Positions 22,821 to 37,800 of a stretch of 64,000 bases of DNA are shown here, in pieces; position 1 is the stretch's first letter; each line of letters begins with the position of its first letter. Source of the DNA: Gonium pectorale. Lineage: Eukaryota; Chlorophyta; Chlorophyceae; Chlamydomonadales; Volvocaceae. The notes below the pieces were generated by a model that worked only from the letters and a program-made list of their open reading frames with translations, was not told the DNA's origin and ran no database searches. The DNA lies in contig LSYV01000012.1 in NCBI GenBank assembly GCA_001584585.1, positions 1,280,574-1,344,573 of the forward strand. Direction: 5' to 3'. The position numbers were made by a program, and so were the translations under genes.

Positions 22821-25800
22821 TCACACCGCCTGCGGCACGGGCACCAGCACTCTCTGGTAGTTGACCTTCTTGTCTACCCAGTTGTGGCAGTTGAACACGT
22901 AGCGCTGCCGGGTGGGGATGTGCTCCACCACCACCTGCCGCAGGTGCCAGCTGGCGAAGCAGCCCGCGCCCGTGGTGCCCACCCGCAGCTGCAGCAGCTC
23001 GCCCAAGAACGGGAGGCGCGGGTAGATGAAGGTGTCGGAGGAGCCGCGGCAGAACTGCTCCGGCGTGCCCTGGATGGCGACCGTGCCTGTGGGGGGGAGG
23101 GGGAAGGGGAGACGTGCGGGGAGAAACGGGTCAGGTGGGCCGCAACAACGCATGTGGAAGGACCCCTCGAGTCGGAGGCGTGGCCGGTTGGGTATGGACA
23201 GCTGACCAGGTAAACGATAGAAAGTAGACTGGTCGACTTTGGACGCGGGCCCAGCATCCGGTGGGAGGCACCAACTGGTTGGCCAGGTCCCGTCCCTGTG
23301 AAAGGTCCGAAGCGTAGCCAACATAATCCTCCTACTGGCAACATCGACGCGTCCGGCATCAACCCACGCTCAGGGGCCGCCTGCCTCCGTGCGCCCCACC
23401 CCACCCCACCGCACACCGCTCCGTCCCTGGTCGCCGCACCTGACGAGCCATACTCTCCAATGAGCTCGAAGTACACGCCCGCGCCCGTGCCCGCCATGCA
23501 CATGTTGGACGTGAGGAACTCGACGCTGTAGCCGGGAGGGCCCACGCCGCCCGCCAGCTTGCGGGTGAGGGCCGCGCCGCGCGTGTCCAGCGGGTCTCGC
23601 TCGTCGCGCGGCGACACCACGACGTGGGCGGTGGCGGTGCCGTCGGCCAGCATGCCCGCATTGGCCGCAAGGGGGGCTGCCTGGGTCTGCGGGGAGGGGG
23701 GGGGGCAACATCCGGCAGCGGAGGTTTGCCACGAAGAGCGACAACCTTCTGCAACACGCACGAAGGAGATTGCGGGCGCAGCGGGAACGGGGGTTGCAGC
23801 GCGCGGGGAAGCATACCATAAGCAAGCACGGCAACAGAGGAGCTCTGTCAGGTCCGCCGGCATTAAGTTCGCGGCTCTGGAGGCGGTTGCTCACCACTGC
23901 CGTCAGCAGGCGCTTGGTGAACCCGTCACCCTTGTTCTTGGCCAGCCACGAGTCGCACACGAAGAAGGCCGAGGCGCCGGTCATCATGTTGGTCACGCGG
24001 ACCCACGACAGGAACCAGGCTGTGAGGTGGGGAGGGGCGGGGACATGTGACTGCTGTGGTAGTGCTCTGGCACGGAAGCCACACGCAAGCAGCGACTTGG
24101 GCAGGACGGCTCGCTGTACATCGGCGTTACCGCCGACAGGCAGCAGTGGGTGGAACAGAGCCGCGGCGACGGCCACAGGACTCACCTGACCCAGGCCCGC
24201 TGTCGTCGTGGCCGATCTCGATCTGGCGGATGTCCCCCGTGTCCTGCAGGTTGCGCAGGTTGAACACGTCCAGCGCCCCGCGGGCGAAGGGCTTGGTGGC
24301 GCACACGTCGCCACACAGACGGCCGTTGCCGTCGTCGCCGTCGTGCTTGAGCTGCGCGCTGCCTGTGTAGGGGAGCGGGCGGCGCGTTACGACGTCACGA
24401 GTCAAGCCACGCCCGGAGGTCACTGGCGCCGACGAGCACCGTGTCAACGGTGCGCGGAGGATCGAAGTCAGCGTAGAAGAACAAGTGGCGAGGATTGCGT
24501 GGGAGTCGAGCGGAGACATAGCGACCGCCGCGGGAAGGGTCAACGAGAGGCCCACACACCACCGAACTAACGTGCAGGGACATCACCCCTTCGACTACCT
24601 CTTGAGCTGGGTCCTACAACGACATAATCACTTTCGCGCTTACGCTCGTCGTATGCGTTGTTCCTTTTCAACACCACCGCACCTGTGGACCCCAGCTCGC
24701 CAAAGATGTTGATGAATATCTTGGCGTTGGTGCCCGCGCCGAACGTGTCGCCCGTCTGGGTCTCCACCCGATAGTCGCACGGCATGGGCACCCACAGCTG
24801 GAACAGCGTTGGAACGCCTGGGAACAGCAGCCTGCGAGGGCAGAGCCAGCGGCGAGATGGATGAGTTCGGGGAAACCCCACGACATGGCAATCCTGTAGT
24901 GCCGGATCTGCAACCAAAGGCACCCGCCGTCTCCTTCCCGCCTGCGCGCCGCGGCCGGCACGAACGCCTTCACCCTCGTGCAACGAACTGCCGCCAGCCC
25001 CCGCGCGACTTACCCGTCGGGCACGAAGATGGCCTTCTCGCCAGTGGTCTCGTTGGTGACCTTGACGTAGCGCACCTCCCAGGGCTGGCTGCCCGCGTGC
25101 ACCATCTCCAGCTGCGCCATGCTGCCCACAGCGGGCAGCCCCGGGAGGCCAAACACCTCGACGCGAGCGGGCTGGAAGCCGTCCTCCGGCATCTCCAGCA
25201 GCTGCCGGCCTGCGAGGGGCACGGGGACATTGAGCGACACGGCACATAAAAGGTCATGTGCGCGATAGCACACGCCCGGCCGCTGGCTGCCGTAAGCTGC
25301 TGACACGCTGTTAGGCACGAAGCTCCACGAGCGCATCAGCGACAGGCACACCCTATGTGCTATGTCCGTACAGTTACCGTTCCGGTAAGTCCCGCGCACC
25401 CACCTGTCTGGTCCTGTGTCCCGATGATATTGACCATGACCTGCCCGTCCACCATGGCCCCCTCGGGTCCCAGCCCCGTGGCCAGCTCCAGCCGGTAGTT
25501 GTTCTTGCCATCGCCCGCCGCCGCCATGGTGGGGCCCGTGGGCTCGCCGGAGCCCTGGCTGTAGGAGGTGGGCGCCATGATGCGGAAGAGGCCGTTCTTG
25601 GCGTCCAGCCAGGCGTTGTTGAAGTCGAAGATGTAGTGCTCGCCTGGCGCGGAGGGGTGCGAGGGACAGGTTGGATCGGGATGATTGCGCGCTATTGGTA
25701 CAAGGTAAGCGGTATGCGTACGACATGTCACGATGAGAGGCAGCAGCGGTAGTAGAGGTTGACACGCGGGTTTCGGCGCGTTGTCGGCGCACCGGTCTTC

Positions 25801-28800
25801 ATGTTGGTCAGCTCCACGCGCGACAGACACCAAGCGGCGCCGAAGCCCCTGCGGCCAGGAGGAAAGCACGAGGTGCTCTGTCATGTCCCATGTGAGGCCT
25901 GGGCTGTGATGTTACCATCCGCTACCAGGCATGGCCAGCCACCCATTATGACATGTTCACTATCAATGCGAGACATACGTAGGCAACTCGAAATTGCTTG
26001 GTAGCAACCCCTAGTACTTGCTTGTTATTGTGCCCAATTTCAAGGGTCTGGATACGTCCTAGCTCGGGCGTTGTGAGGCTGAAGGTGTCGGTGGCGCCCG
26101 TCTCGAACGCCTCCTTGCCGGCGGGCAGCGTATAGGGGCCGAACGCCGCCACGTCGCCATTCAGCTTGACATAAACGTCCGCGTCGGTGCCGGCGCCGGG
26201 CACGTTGGCTGCGAGGTGGCGGGGGAGGGAACAGCGCCGGGGTGGAGGTGACGCGTTGGTGCGGAGGACGGATCGACTTGTACGGCATAGCGTGCATGAA
26301 TTGGCAGCACGCCACCGCAGCCGAGCGCACCTGTGACGACCACCAGCCGCCAGTGGACACTGTCCGCGTCCGACAGGCCGCCCGTCGTGGGGTACAGGTC
26401 GCGCTCGATGGCGCCGTCGTCCTCGCCCTTGTCAAACCACCTGCGGGGCACGAGCGAACCGACGAGCGAGGCCTCAGCTTGATGGATGCCAAGTCGCCTC
26501 CCCACTCAGTGTACCACCGCCACAGATGATTTCCGCCACCGAGCACGCCATGTCTTTCGAGTATAAATGTGCTGCACTGTGCATGGAAGACTGCCGTACC
26601 TGTTGACGTCGAAGACGTACACCTGGCCGGTGGTGAGATTCTCCACCACCACGCGCTTGAGGTGCCAGCCGGCGCCCAGGCCGGACCCGTCGTGGCCGAT
26701 GCGGATCTTGACCAGGTTCCCCACGTTCTTGTCCTCGAACATAAACACGTCCGTGTTGCCGCGCTCAAAGTCGTTCCTGCAGCACCACGTTCGTCATGTT
26801 ATCGGTGCAAAACACGGTGACCGGCATTTCAGCTATTCACACAAGGTGCGCTTACAGTGGAGCAAGCGCACCACCGCAGCTGGCGCGCTGCTGCATTGCT
26901 CCGCCCTCTGACAGGCGGCACACAACCAGGCCGTTCGACCCTTCCCCTCAACGCGCGATCGGTATCGCTGCCCACGCGACCCCATCCCCAGTACTCACTT
27001 CCCCGGGTTGTCCAGCTTGATGCGGCCCGTGGTGGCCTCCTCGCCAAACATCTGGATGAACACGTTGGCGTCAGTGCCGGCGCCGCGGATGTCGGAGGTG
27101 GTGATCGCGACGCGGTACTGCGCCTTGGCGACCCGCGGGTCCTTGTAGGAGACGGGCAGGCGGCGGCGAATGGCCCCGTCGTCCTCCTTGGTGTCCAGCC
27201 AGCGGCCGCAGTAGAAGTAGTACACCTGCAACAGCCCGGCGGCGAAGAGCACATTTCGGCTAGGACAGGAACAGGAGACGCGTTGGAGAGATTGGCAATG
27301 CTACTGTATGTATACGTTGAAGTGGCCGTGCGACTTGAACAGGCGACTGAAGGACAGCGGAAGCAGCAAGGTGACGGCTACCGGGTTACTGGGGCTTGCC
27401 AAACTTCGTGAATCACCCATTGGCACGAGCTGCTCTTGTTGCTGTACGACCAGCTTTGGCACATGCCCAACTTCTTATTGGGCGCACTCCGAGCGCGCGG
27501 GATTACCCTAATGCCCCGGTCAACGCAAAGGAGTCCTCCTGCCCCGCCCCGCCGTACCTTCCCGGTCGCGCTGCTGTGCACCTCCACGTAGTCCAGGTGC
27601 CAGCCGGCGCCAAAGCCGGAGCCGTCGTGCCACACTTCCAGCTCCGTGAGGTCGCCCAGGTCCGGCATCTTGAGGACGAACGCATCCGCCTTGCCCTGCA
27701 GGGGAAGGGGCGGGAGATGAGGACGGGAACAGGGTTTTTTTGGGGCGAGTAGCGCAAGCGCCCGTTAAGTTTGCGGCCCCCATTATCAGGGCCACGCCAC
27801 ACAGGCGCCGCCTACGCGACACCGTAAGCGCCCCGTGCCATTGCTTGGCGCGTCAAGAGGCGGGACTGGACAGATCGGGCTGGAAAGGAGACCGGCCCAA
27901 AGGCTGCTTGCAGAGGCGGCACGACCTACCCGCTCGAAGAGGTTCCCCTTGCCCTTCAGCTCGCGCGGTCCGCTGCTGCCCCGGTTGCCAAGCATCTCCA
28001 CGAACACGTTGGCGTCCGTGCCGGCGCCCGGCAGGTCCGAGGTGTGCGTGGTGACCGTGTAGGTGACCAGGCTGGCCCGCGGGTCGGTATCGGAAGCGGT
28101 GAGGATCTTCTCCAGGCCCGACTTCTTGTCCAACCACTGGCCGCAGTAGAAGTACCACGTCTTGTTGCGGGCCCTGTTGGTAATCTGCGCCGCGGCATTG
28201 GGTGGATGGTAACTGTGGCGCGCGCAGGTATCGACAAACAGGCAACAGGGTCCCTGCCACAACAAAGGCCACTGCACACAGAAGGCCTTCCTCACAGCAA
28301 CAGACATAGACACAGGCAGCCGCCCCTGCGCCATCCGTCAGGCTCACAATGACAATCTCGCAGTGCCAGGCCGCCCCAAGGCCGCTGTTGTCATGCCACA
28401 ACCGGATCTTCTGCAGGTCGCCGGTGTCGGGCGCCTTGATGTTGAACACGTCCGTGTCGCCTGCCTCAAAGTTGTTCTTGGGGTTGTCAAGCCGCAGCGG
28501 TCCCGCCTCGCCTGCACATGAGACGCACCCGACGCGTTGCGCGGGCGAGTCGTGAGCTGCAGGCCTTTCCAGAGACTGCTAACGCAAACGTCCCGCGTGC
28601 CAACTGATGAATCTGGTTATGGCGCTTGAAACGACGCCCTGGAGGTCGGGCTGAGCCCTCCGTGCCCGCTAGCGCTCAGCGCCGTACCTTCTGTGCCGTA
28701 CAAATGCACGTACACGTTGGCGTCGGTGCCCGCTCCAGAGATGTTGGACGTGACCACCCGTATCTCGTACTCGACGTTGAGGTCGGGCATGTCGCCCGGG

Positions 28801-31800
28801 TACAGGTCGCGCTCGATCTGAAAGTCGTCGTGCGTCTTGGAGAACCACCTGGTAGAGGCGGGATGGAGTCGGGGTGGGCCAACAGGGAACGATGCTTTGT
28901 CACAAAGTCGCACTGTTGCGCAGGCGCTTGCCGGGAGCATCACGGTGGGTTAAGGCATGGCGGCGACACCCTCCCCAGCAACATAGGCGAGGCAAGGGAA
29001 AGAGCCTGCGCAGATGCGTCTCCCGACAGTAAGTAGGTGTTAAACAGTGGCCTGGGATGAGCTCGGCTGACAACCCCCTCCCCAATCTCACTTGTTGGCG
29101 GGGAAGATCTTGTGCTCCCCGGTCTTGAGGTTGGTCACCTCCACGCGGTTCAGGTGCCAGGCCGGCCCAATGCCCGTGTTGTCGTGCCCGACCCGTATCT
29201 TGCGCATGGGCCCCACATCGCGGCCGGCGATCTGGGGGAAGCCAGGCAGCGGTACGGGCTCGGCGATCAAACAAGACGTGCCCCACACCAGCTGTTGACC
29301 TGCCATAGACTGCTGTGCACGTGCTTCCGGCGCAATGCAGATGTAGTCTGGATACAACCCGTATCTGCGAGCCATGGATGCACATATCCATATATCCACA
29401 CCATTTGGGCTCGTAGGTGTCACATGCGCGCACCTGGAACGTGTCCGTCTGTCCCCGCTCAAAGTCGTTGCCCTTGTTGTTGAGCAGCCTCCTGCCGGTG
29501 GACAGGCCGCCCTGGCCGAATATATCGATGAACACGTTGGCGTCCGTGCCCGCGCCGAAGCGGTCGCTCGTGACCACCACCACCTGTTCACACGTCCCAG
29601 CATGCGGTGCAAGGTGATGAAGCAAGGGCCCTAAGAAGAGGCTAGGTACATTTGACGCCGAGACCTTCCTAGAAGAACGGCGCAGCCTTCGCTGGGCACG
29701 GACGCGCCCAAGCTGGGCCAAACCCGGCCCGCAACCAACAACTACCAACGACTCCTCTGTCGCACCATGTACTGCGTCTTCTTGCTGGCGGGGTCCTCCA
29801 GCGACGCAGGCAGGATGCGCTCAAGCTTGCAGTCCTCCTCCGTGGAGCTCAGCCATTTGTCGCACTCAAAGTAATACGTCTGGGGAAAAAGGAGCGGGCG
29901 AGATAGGAACAAGGCGGATTTCTCAGAACAGCGGCAGCCATCTGAGATTTCCTTCCAGTTTGCTGCCGCACGGTCGCACGCCACACCGCTTGGCTGACGC
30001 CCGCAAGAGCAAGACACACGAAGACGCAAACACAGGGGCATTAGCAGCCCCGCCCCTGAGTAGTGCCGCCGTGCGAGTCCCTGCGCGAAACGTTGCGCGG
30101 TGCGCCTCACCACTCCGGTGGACACGTCCGTGACCTCGATCTGCTCCAGGTGCCACGCGGGCCCGATGCCGCTGTCGTCGTGCCCCACAAGCAACTCCGT
30201 CAGCCGGCCCAGCGGCCGGTGTGTCAGCTCAAAGTCGTCGACAGACCCGCGCTCAAAGTTATTCAACTTGCGGTTCTTGAGGAACGTCTTGCCTGCGGCG
30301 GTGGTGGCAGGGGTGGTGGCAGGGGTGGTGGCAGGAGTGGGAAGCCAAGGCCTTAAGGACACGCCGACCTCAAGCTGCCACGTTGTGTGCACACGCAAGA
30401 GGCACAGCAACGGCTACATGATGCGAAGCCCGACAAACGCGCCCCATGTGCCCGCCCGTCCAATTTGATCCTCTTCTGCGAACCTTCGCACACGAACGCC
30501 CTCGTTTGCAATTCGCACACACCTGTGTTACCTCCCTCGCCCCGCAGGTCGATGTACACGTTTGCGTCGGTGCCGGCGCCCGCCCGGTCGCCCGTCTTGA
30601 CGCGGATCTTGTACAGCGTGCGGTTCTTCCGAGGGTCCTGCAAGTTGAGGCCATGTAACAGCGGTCAGCCAAGTTTCCAGCCAATGAGTCGAACCACCTA
30701 AACGCGGGGCTAGGGTCAGGAGGAGATAGGATGCACCGGTGGGAGCAATTCGGCCAGCCCACATTCCCGGCCGTGCCAGGCTACTGCATGCTTGCCTGCA
30801 GCGAGGCTGGCAGCACTCGTTCGATGAGCTGGTCGCCCTGCTTGGTGTCGAACCACTTGTTGGCCTCAAAGTACCAGGTCTGACGGGGGCGCAACAAGAA
30901 CGGGGGGCGCAGGGGCACAGCGCGGATGAGATGCGGGAGAGTGATGGCTTTGCAGACCAGCAGCACTGGGAGAGCCACTGCGGGACGGCGGGCGGCAGAG
31001 TGAACTAGATGCGGTCGCCAGTCCCAAGTGCCGAGTCCTCACCGTGCCGATCTTGGTGTCGGTGATCTCCACCTGCTCCAGGTGCCAGCCGGGTCCAATG
31101 CCAGTGTTGTCGTGGCCTGAGGGGGCAGTCAGACCCACGGGACACTTGACTCGTGGGCAGAAACCCCCCCACAGACACCTTCCAGCTTCAGGTAATAATC
31201 GCACACCAACTCCGGGAGACCATGACCGGACCCACCTATGAGCAGCTCAGTCAGGGCGCCCAGGTCATCCGCCTTGATCTCGAACTCATCAACCTGAGGG
31301 CCGCGGCCAAATGTGCAACTCAGGCGCATCAAGGGAAGCTGGTCCAGGGAGCAGTGCCACCCTGATACACCAACGCCCCGCCCGCCATATTGACGACACG
31401 CTGTAGGAGCTCACTCCACAACCCTCTAAGTCGCAGGCGATGTACGCAAGTGCCCGCCGTACGAGGGCAGTTCCCTGCCCCGGGCCACCGGTCCGTTGCG
31501 TCACCACCAACGCATCGGCTGGACGTTCCGGCCTCACCTGGCCCCGCTCGAAGCAGTTGACAGCCCGGTTGCGCAGCCACTGCCGGGGCGTGGTGCCGCG
31601 AGTGCCGCGCAGCTCGCAGTACACGTTGGCGTCCGTGCCGGCACCCGGCAGGTTCGATGTTCGCACCACCACCTGGAGGACGTGCAATTGCAGAGCCGTT
31701 CTATTTGTCGCACACCATGAAGGAGCCGTTATGTAGCTTGTGGCAAGCAGGGTAAAAGTACAAAGCCGAATACGTGATTGGGAGTCACAACCTCGTGCAC

Positions 31801-34800
31801 AGCGCAAGCACATGAAGGCTATGAACGATGACGAGAGGACGTGGTCCCGAATCGTGAGCTCGTGACCCTGCTGGCTGTACAGCTAGGTAAAGCAGATGGG
31901 TCGGTGAAGCGTACCTTGAACACGCGGCGTTCTGCCCGGGGGTCCTGCACCATGACGGGGATCTCCACCATGGGGTTGTTTGCACCCAGCCAGTTGCCGA
32001 AGGGGAAATAGTACTTCTCGCCTGCGAGACGGGCAGGCACGAAAGTTCAGCGCATCCAGGGAAGTCCTGCTGGGAGAGCACACGCCTGCTGCTGAGTAAC
32101 CGTCACCCTGCACCGCCTCACGGCCGGGATCATGCGGGCGCACACCCACCTGTCGGCAACGTGATGACGATGAGCTCCAGGTGCCAGGGCGTGCCCTTGC
32201 CGTCGTGCCACACGCGGATGGCCTTGAGCGGACCCAGGTTGCGGCACACCACCTTGAAGTCATCCACCTGCGCGCCATGGGCCGGGCGGCCACAGCCGAA
32301 GGTCACACCCAGGCGGAGCGGCACCCACGCGGAGCGGTACACACCCAGGCGGAGCGGTACCCAACACAGCCAACAAACGCACGCTACATTGTGTGGACAA
32401 GCAGTGCGGCCAAAAGTCCGTACTCGTATGCGGTGCAAGGTCTGGCGCAGCCACGGGCGTGCATGTCCCACCTGGCCGCGCTCGAAGGTGTCCTTGCTGG
32501 TGTCGATTAGTGCCTGCTTGCCGCTGGTCACCTTGTCGCCAATCAGCTCAATCCAGATGCCCGCATCTGTGCCGGCGTTCCTGTGATACGCCACGCATGC
32601 GACACGTAGCACGCTCAGTTCCACAATGACTTGTAAAAGACTTGCTTACGAACAGTACATAGCAGACACACGGTACACGTCGGCACTATCAGGCAAACAG
32701 AACAGAATGGTTTGGCAGTTTGGCATTGGCACCCACTTGACGTCGGAGGTGTAGACCTGCACCAGGTACTCTGCGCGATCGACCCGCGGGTCCAGGTAGC
32801 TGGCGGGGATGCTTATCTCGAGCCCCGTCTCCGGACCAAGCCACAAACCTGGGCAACGGCAGGCGTGCGGCGGGGGCAAATGCACAGGCCGCAGTGAATG
32901 ATTCGGCGCAGCACAATAATGCACTCCGTCCGCCAAACGTATCATCCTGCGGTTATAGAACCATCTGGGATATCCTTTGAAAGCCGGCAACAAAGCAGGA
33001 GGTTTGCACGGGGCACCACCTTCGCCGGCGCCCCCAACCGCACTGCAGTGCAGTGCGTGCTATGGCACAAGCACCGGGTCCATTGTTGCCCCCGCCCACC
33101 TGCGACAAAGTACGTCGGCGGAATCATGGCGGAGTTGAGCTCCGCAAAGTCCATGTACCAGGTGGGCTTGCGGCTCTGCCCGTCGCTGCGCACCAGCAGG
33201 AAGGTGGGGCGGCCCACGTCGGGCAGCATCAGGTCGAACGTGTCCATCTGCGGAAGACGGGGTCATCGGAACATTCCCAGGCCCAAAGTTCAGGAAACGC
33301 AGCGACGAAATCAAGAGGGTTAGGGGTGTTCGCAGTGCGTGCGCTTTATTCCGCTTCATGTGACCTGCCATCCTGTCTGCAAAAGGAGGGCCCTGACCGC
33401 CCCTCCGCCTCACCTGGCCGCGCTCGAAGGTGTCGTAGTTCGCCAGCAGCGGCACGTAGCCGCTCTCGCCCCGCTCGCCCACCAGGTTGACGCTGATGCC
33501 CGCGTCCGTGCCCGCGTTCTTGATGTCGCCCGTGAACACCTGCGTTTGCGGGCACACGGTACCGGGGCAGATGTAGGGGCAAACAATTGCCGGTCGTAAC
33601 ATGGAGGGCTATTTCCCCACACAAAACTGCAGGGTGCTAGGCGTTCAGGACCAGGCAAACTGGTAGGACACAGGCCGCTAGCGGCAGGCCGAGCGATCCG
33701 GATAAGAGATTCCTTGCCCCGGCAGTACCGCACCTTGAGGTTGTACGGGATCTTGATGATGTCGAGGGTGCGGCGGCTGGGGTACAGCTCCTTGACAAAG
33801 CCGTGGTCCTTGTCGAACCATTCCCTGACAACGGGCGTCGGGAAGTGAAGGAGCTGCACCCCCTCGACATTCGCGCGAACGGGAAGAGCGCGCACACCCC
33901 GCCTAACCGGTCGCCCACTTGCGCGCCCGCTCCGTTGCCTCGTCTTAGCACCGTCAACGCACCAAACACCGCCAATCTGCCCTCCATCGGGAGCACCGAA
34001 GCACATGCCCGGCCCCGCAACACGCCCACACGCGCGCACCTGCACGGGAAGTACACGCCCTCCTCCGGGTCCGTGGCCATTGGGTCCCGCCACACGTCGA
34101 TGTGGTCCAGGTGCCAGAACGGCCGCATGCCGCCCCCGTCGCAGGTGACCACCAGGCACAGCATCTGGCCCAGGTCGGGGCCGTCCAGTATGAAGGTGTC
34201 GGATGCGCCGCGCTCGAAGGCGGCGGGGTTGTCCAGGTGGATGGGCCCCAGCTTGCCCTGCGAGCCGCGCATCTCCAGGTAGATCTTGCTCTCAGTGCCG
34301 GCGCCCTGCGCGGCGGAAGGGAAGGGGGTGAGGGGCATGGCGGCTACGGAGGGCACGGACCCATGGGACGCCACGCGCTTTGCGATTGCACGTGAGGTTG
34401 GGTAGTCGCGTCCTGCAAGGATGTGCGCCACGGCCGAGAGTAAATGAGAGCGCCGAGCGACCCGTGGGACACTTGATGCTTGCGCGGCTGAGGCATCTCG
34501 TGGGCAACGACTCGTGGGCCGCACCTCCGAGCTGATGACACCACTGTTTGGATCGCTTGCCAAAGGTTCCAAGCCTATGCATGCAGGTGTATCGACTCCT
34601 CTGTCGGATTGCCCTGCACCTGTTCCAAGCGCTGGACATTTGAGGCAACACGGGCGCACCTTGATGTCGGAGGTGACGACCTGCACCTTGTAGTGCAGCG
34701 TGACGGGCATCTCTCCGCCCGGCACCAGCTCCACGCTGGGGTGCACGGAGCGGTCGGCGTCTTGCAGCCACTGGTTGCAGATAAAGACAGTCGTCTGCAG

Positions 34801-37800
34801 GAAGAGCAGCGGTAGAGAGATGGACAGGAAGCAAAGCGCGTTGGCAGCGATGCCAACGTTTGCAACAGAGAGGACCAGCGTGAGGCGCCTGCGGGCGGTA
34901 AGAGCCTCGCCGGCGGGTGCAGTGAAACATGATGCGGGTATGGGGATGGCGGGGTACGGCTGTTACAATCAGAAGGGGTGCAATGTTTGTTCGGGACGGG
35001 ACAGCGGTGGGAAGGGCACGACACTCCCGCATACGGCTGTAAAATCAGAACTGCACACCTCCGGCTCCTCGGGGTGGGAGCTGGTGACGACCACCTTCAG
35101 CAGATGCCAGGCCCTGCAAACATTGCGGCAAAACTTCTTTACCGCTGCCTGAGTAAAAGCTGCAGAAGTACGAGCACGCACGCCCGGTCCCGGGAAGAAG
35201 CCGGGCACCCAGGTATCATGCACGCCCCCTACCAGCGCGCCATCCCTCTCTGCGCAAACAATTCAGACTTTTTGGCTGCAACCCAGGCCACACATTGCAA
35301 TATCCAGCGGCACACACGTGGGGCGCGACTCCACTCCACGATTTCCACCCGGTTTCGTTCACCGCCGTAGCTCCCTGTTCCCCCACATCCAGGAATTCCC
35401 CGCACTCACGGGTTGTTGCCGGTGTTGTCGTGCGTGACCACCAGGCGGCGCAGCTTGCCCAGGCGGCGCAGCCGGAAGGAGAAGGCGTCGATGGAGCCGC
35501 GCTCGAACGCCTCCAAGGGCGCGTCAATTCGCACCAGCCCGCTGTCGCAGCGGTCGCCCGTCAGCACGAAGCTGACGGTGGCGTCGGTGCCCGCACCGCG
35601 CAAGTTGCCCGTGTGGAATTCCATCTGCCAATGCCGCACAGTGCACGCGTGTACGGGGGGGGGGTGCGTGGCAGGGTTCAAAGATAAGAGGTGGAGGGAA
35701 CACCAGGATGCCAGATGGATGCGTTGAGCCCGTGGATACGTAGGGTCGGAGGAAGCCGACACCACCAACCATGTTGCTGTCCAGGTCCTGTCCTCCAGCT
35801 CCGCGCCCTCATCCAACATGAACGGGTCCAATAATACAACTCGCAGTTCAGCCCTGCCCGCTGCCACCCCCGCCCTGCCGCCTACCCTGTACTGCGTCAT
35901 CTCGAGGCGGGGGTCCTCGCCGCCGGGCTTGAGCGTGCGCTGCAGCACGCCGTGCGGGTTACCGCTGTCGGGGTCGGGGTGGCCCAGCCCGATCCACTTG
36001 TTGCATACGAAGCGCACAATGGGGCCCAGGTTGCCGTCCTCCGCCTCCTCGCGCACCTCCACCATCATCAGGTGCCAGTCGGGGCTCACGCCTTGTAGAG
36101 AGGCGGCGGTGGTGATTGGGGCGCACGAGCATTCAAAATGATGCCGAGGGTTATTTGGGCCGCTGCCGAGGGTAACAACGTGAAGTCGCCGGCATCACAC
36201 AAATAACATCTGGCACTGCTCAAATGCAATCTACGTTGCGTGCGAACGGCACGACAGGCTGCTGCGGTGCTCGCCCAAGTTTAGAAACCGAGTGAGAGCT
36301 ACGACCCACGCGCCCCATGGTCACGGGGCGAGGAGGCTCACCAGCATTATTGTGCCCAATCGTCAGGGCACGCAGCGCCCCCACGTGCGGCAACTCCAGC
36401 CTGAGGGAACGGGAAGTACGGCGGTCACAAGCTTTAACGGATCCACGGCGCATGCAAGGACGCATTGGCTGCGACCACCCACCTGAACATGTCGCACTGT
36501 CCGCGCTCGAAGTGCTCCAGCTGGGAGGGCAGCACCGTCACGGGCGTGTCCCCGTGCTCGCCGTGGAGCACCACAAACACGTCGGCTGAAGGGGGGGCGG
36601 CGTGGGTAAAGATAGGGTGCAAGCTAAGAACCACATACAACGTGAGGCACAGATTCCAGTACCGAGCATGTAGAGGCAGGGTGCAGCAGTGTACGGTAGC
36701 TACGCGCAGTCAACTTACCGTCCGTGCCGGCGCCGCGGATGTCGCTTGTGTGGATGTAGAAGTGGTAGGGCTGCTTCTTCAGCAGGGAGCTGCGGATGCA
36801 CCGGGGGGGGGGCGGGTCCGCAGCGGGCGAACTGGGGCACTGCCCAAAAGGCGTTGGAACCGCCACGTGCCTTACGTGCAAAGTGCAGCGGAGCCATGCC
36901 AGGACCCAGGAGAGGTCAATCGACCGGGCCGCGCTCCGCTCACACACTGCATACACGGCCGCACAACGACGGCGTGTGTTACACTTACTCGGCGGCCTGC
37001 AGCGTGCGTTCCAGCGCGCCGTCGCCCATGCGCGAGTCGAACCACTGGCGGCAGGGGAACAGGTAGGTGATGCCCGTCTTGAGGTTGGTCACCAGCACGT
37101 GGTCCAGGTGCCAGCTGGGCGCGTAGCCGCTCCCGTCGTGCCCGATCGTTATCTGCCAGGACAGGCGCAGGTGAGAATGAACCCGTTAAGGCGAGTACTC
37201 ACGGCCTCCCTCTTTCCTTGCAGGTTTCTCACATTATCATGGATTGCAGCAGCCCCCTGGAGGTTGCGCCGCATTGACACGTGCAAAGACCATCAGCCGG
37301 TGCGATGGGCATCAGTCAGCAGGCTGGCACGTCGAGGCTGCGGCGACGCAGTTTCTGTGTGGGAGTGTCGGGGTGCCACCGGTAGCCCCCCAACCCCCAT
37401 GGCACCCTATCGAAGATGCTGGGAGGAGCGCAAGCTACTAGTTTCCGTGCACAAAGGTGCGGTTGGCACCCAATGCTGCCCCATCCCGCAGCCTGGCCCT
37501 CCCACTCGCCTCAAGCAGGTCTCCGAGCTCCTCGTCCTCCACCATGAACTCGTTCGTCATTCCCCTGTCAGGCGCGGGTGGATTTGAATGTGGAGCTCGC
37601 GATGTCTCGCGACTGCACCACTGCGGTTCAAACCCAGTCTGACGGGCGTGGTGGCCCCGGCCCGAACACACACCCCAGGGGTGCAGACAACACACGATGA
37701 CGTCCAACGTGCCTGCCGAAACACAATGGCTGCCTAGCAGAACCGATTGTACCATGCCGGGCAGTGGAGCGTACCGCTCGAAGTCATCCGCGCCGCTGGA

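Noticed and set aside
37560..37650. Possible tRNA gene: a GGTTCAAACCC box-B-like sequence at about 37625
   Set aside because: The T stem does not pair cleanly, and no A box, anticodon arm or acceptor stem could be drawn around it.
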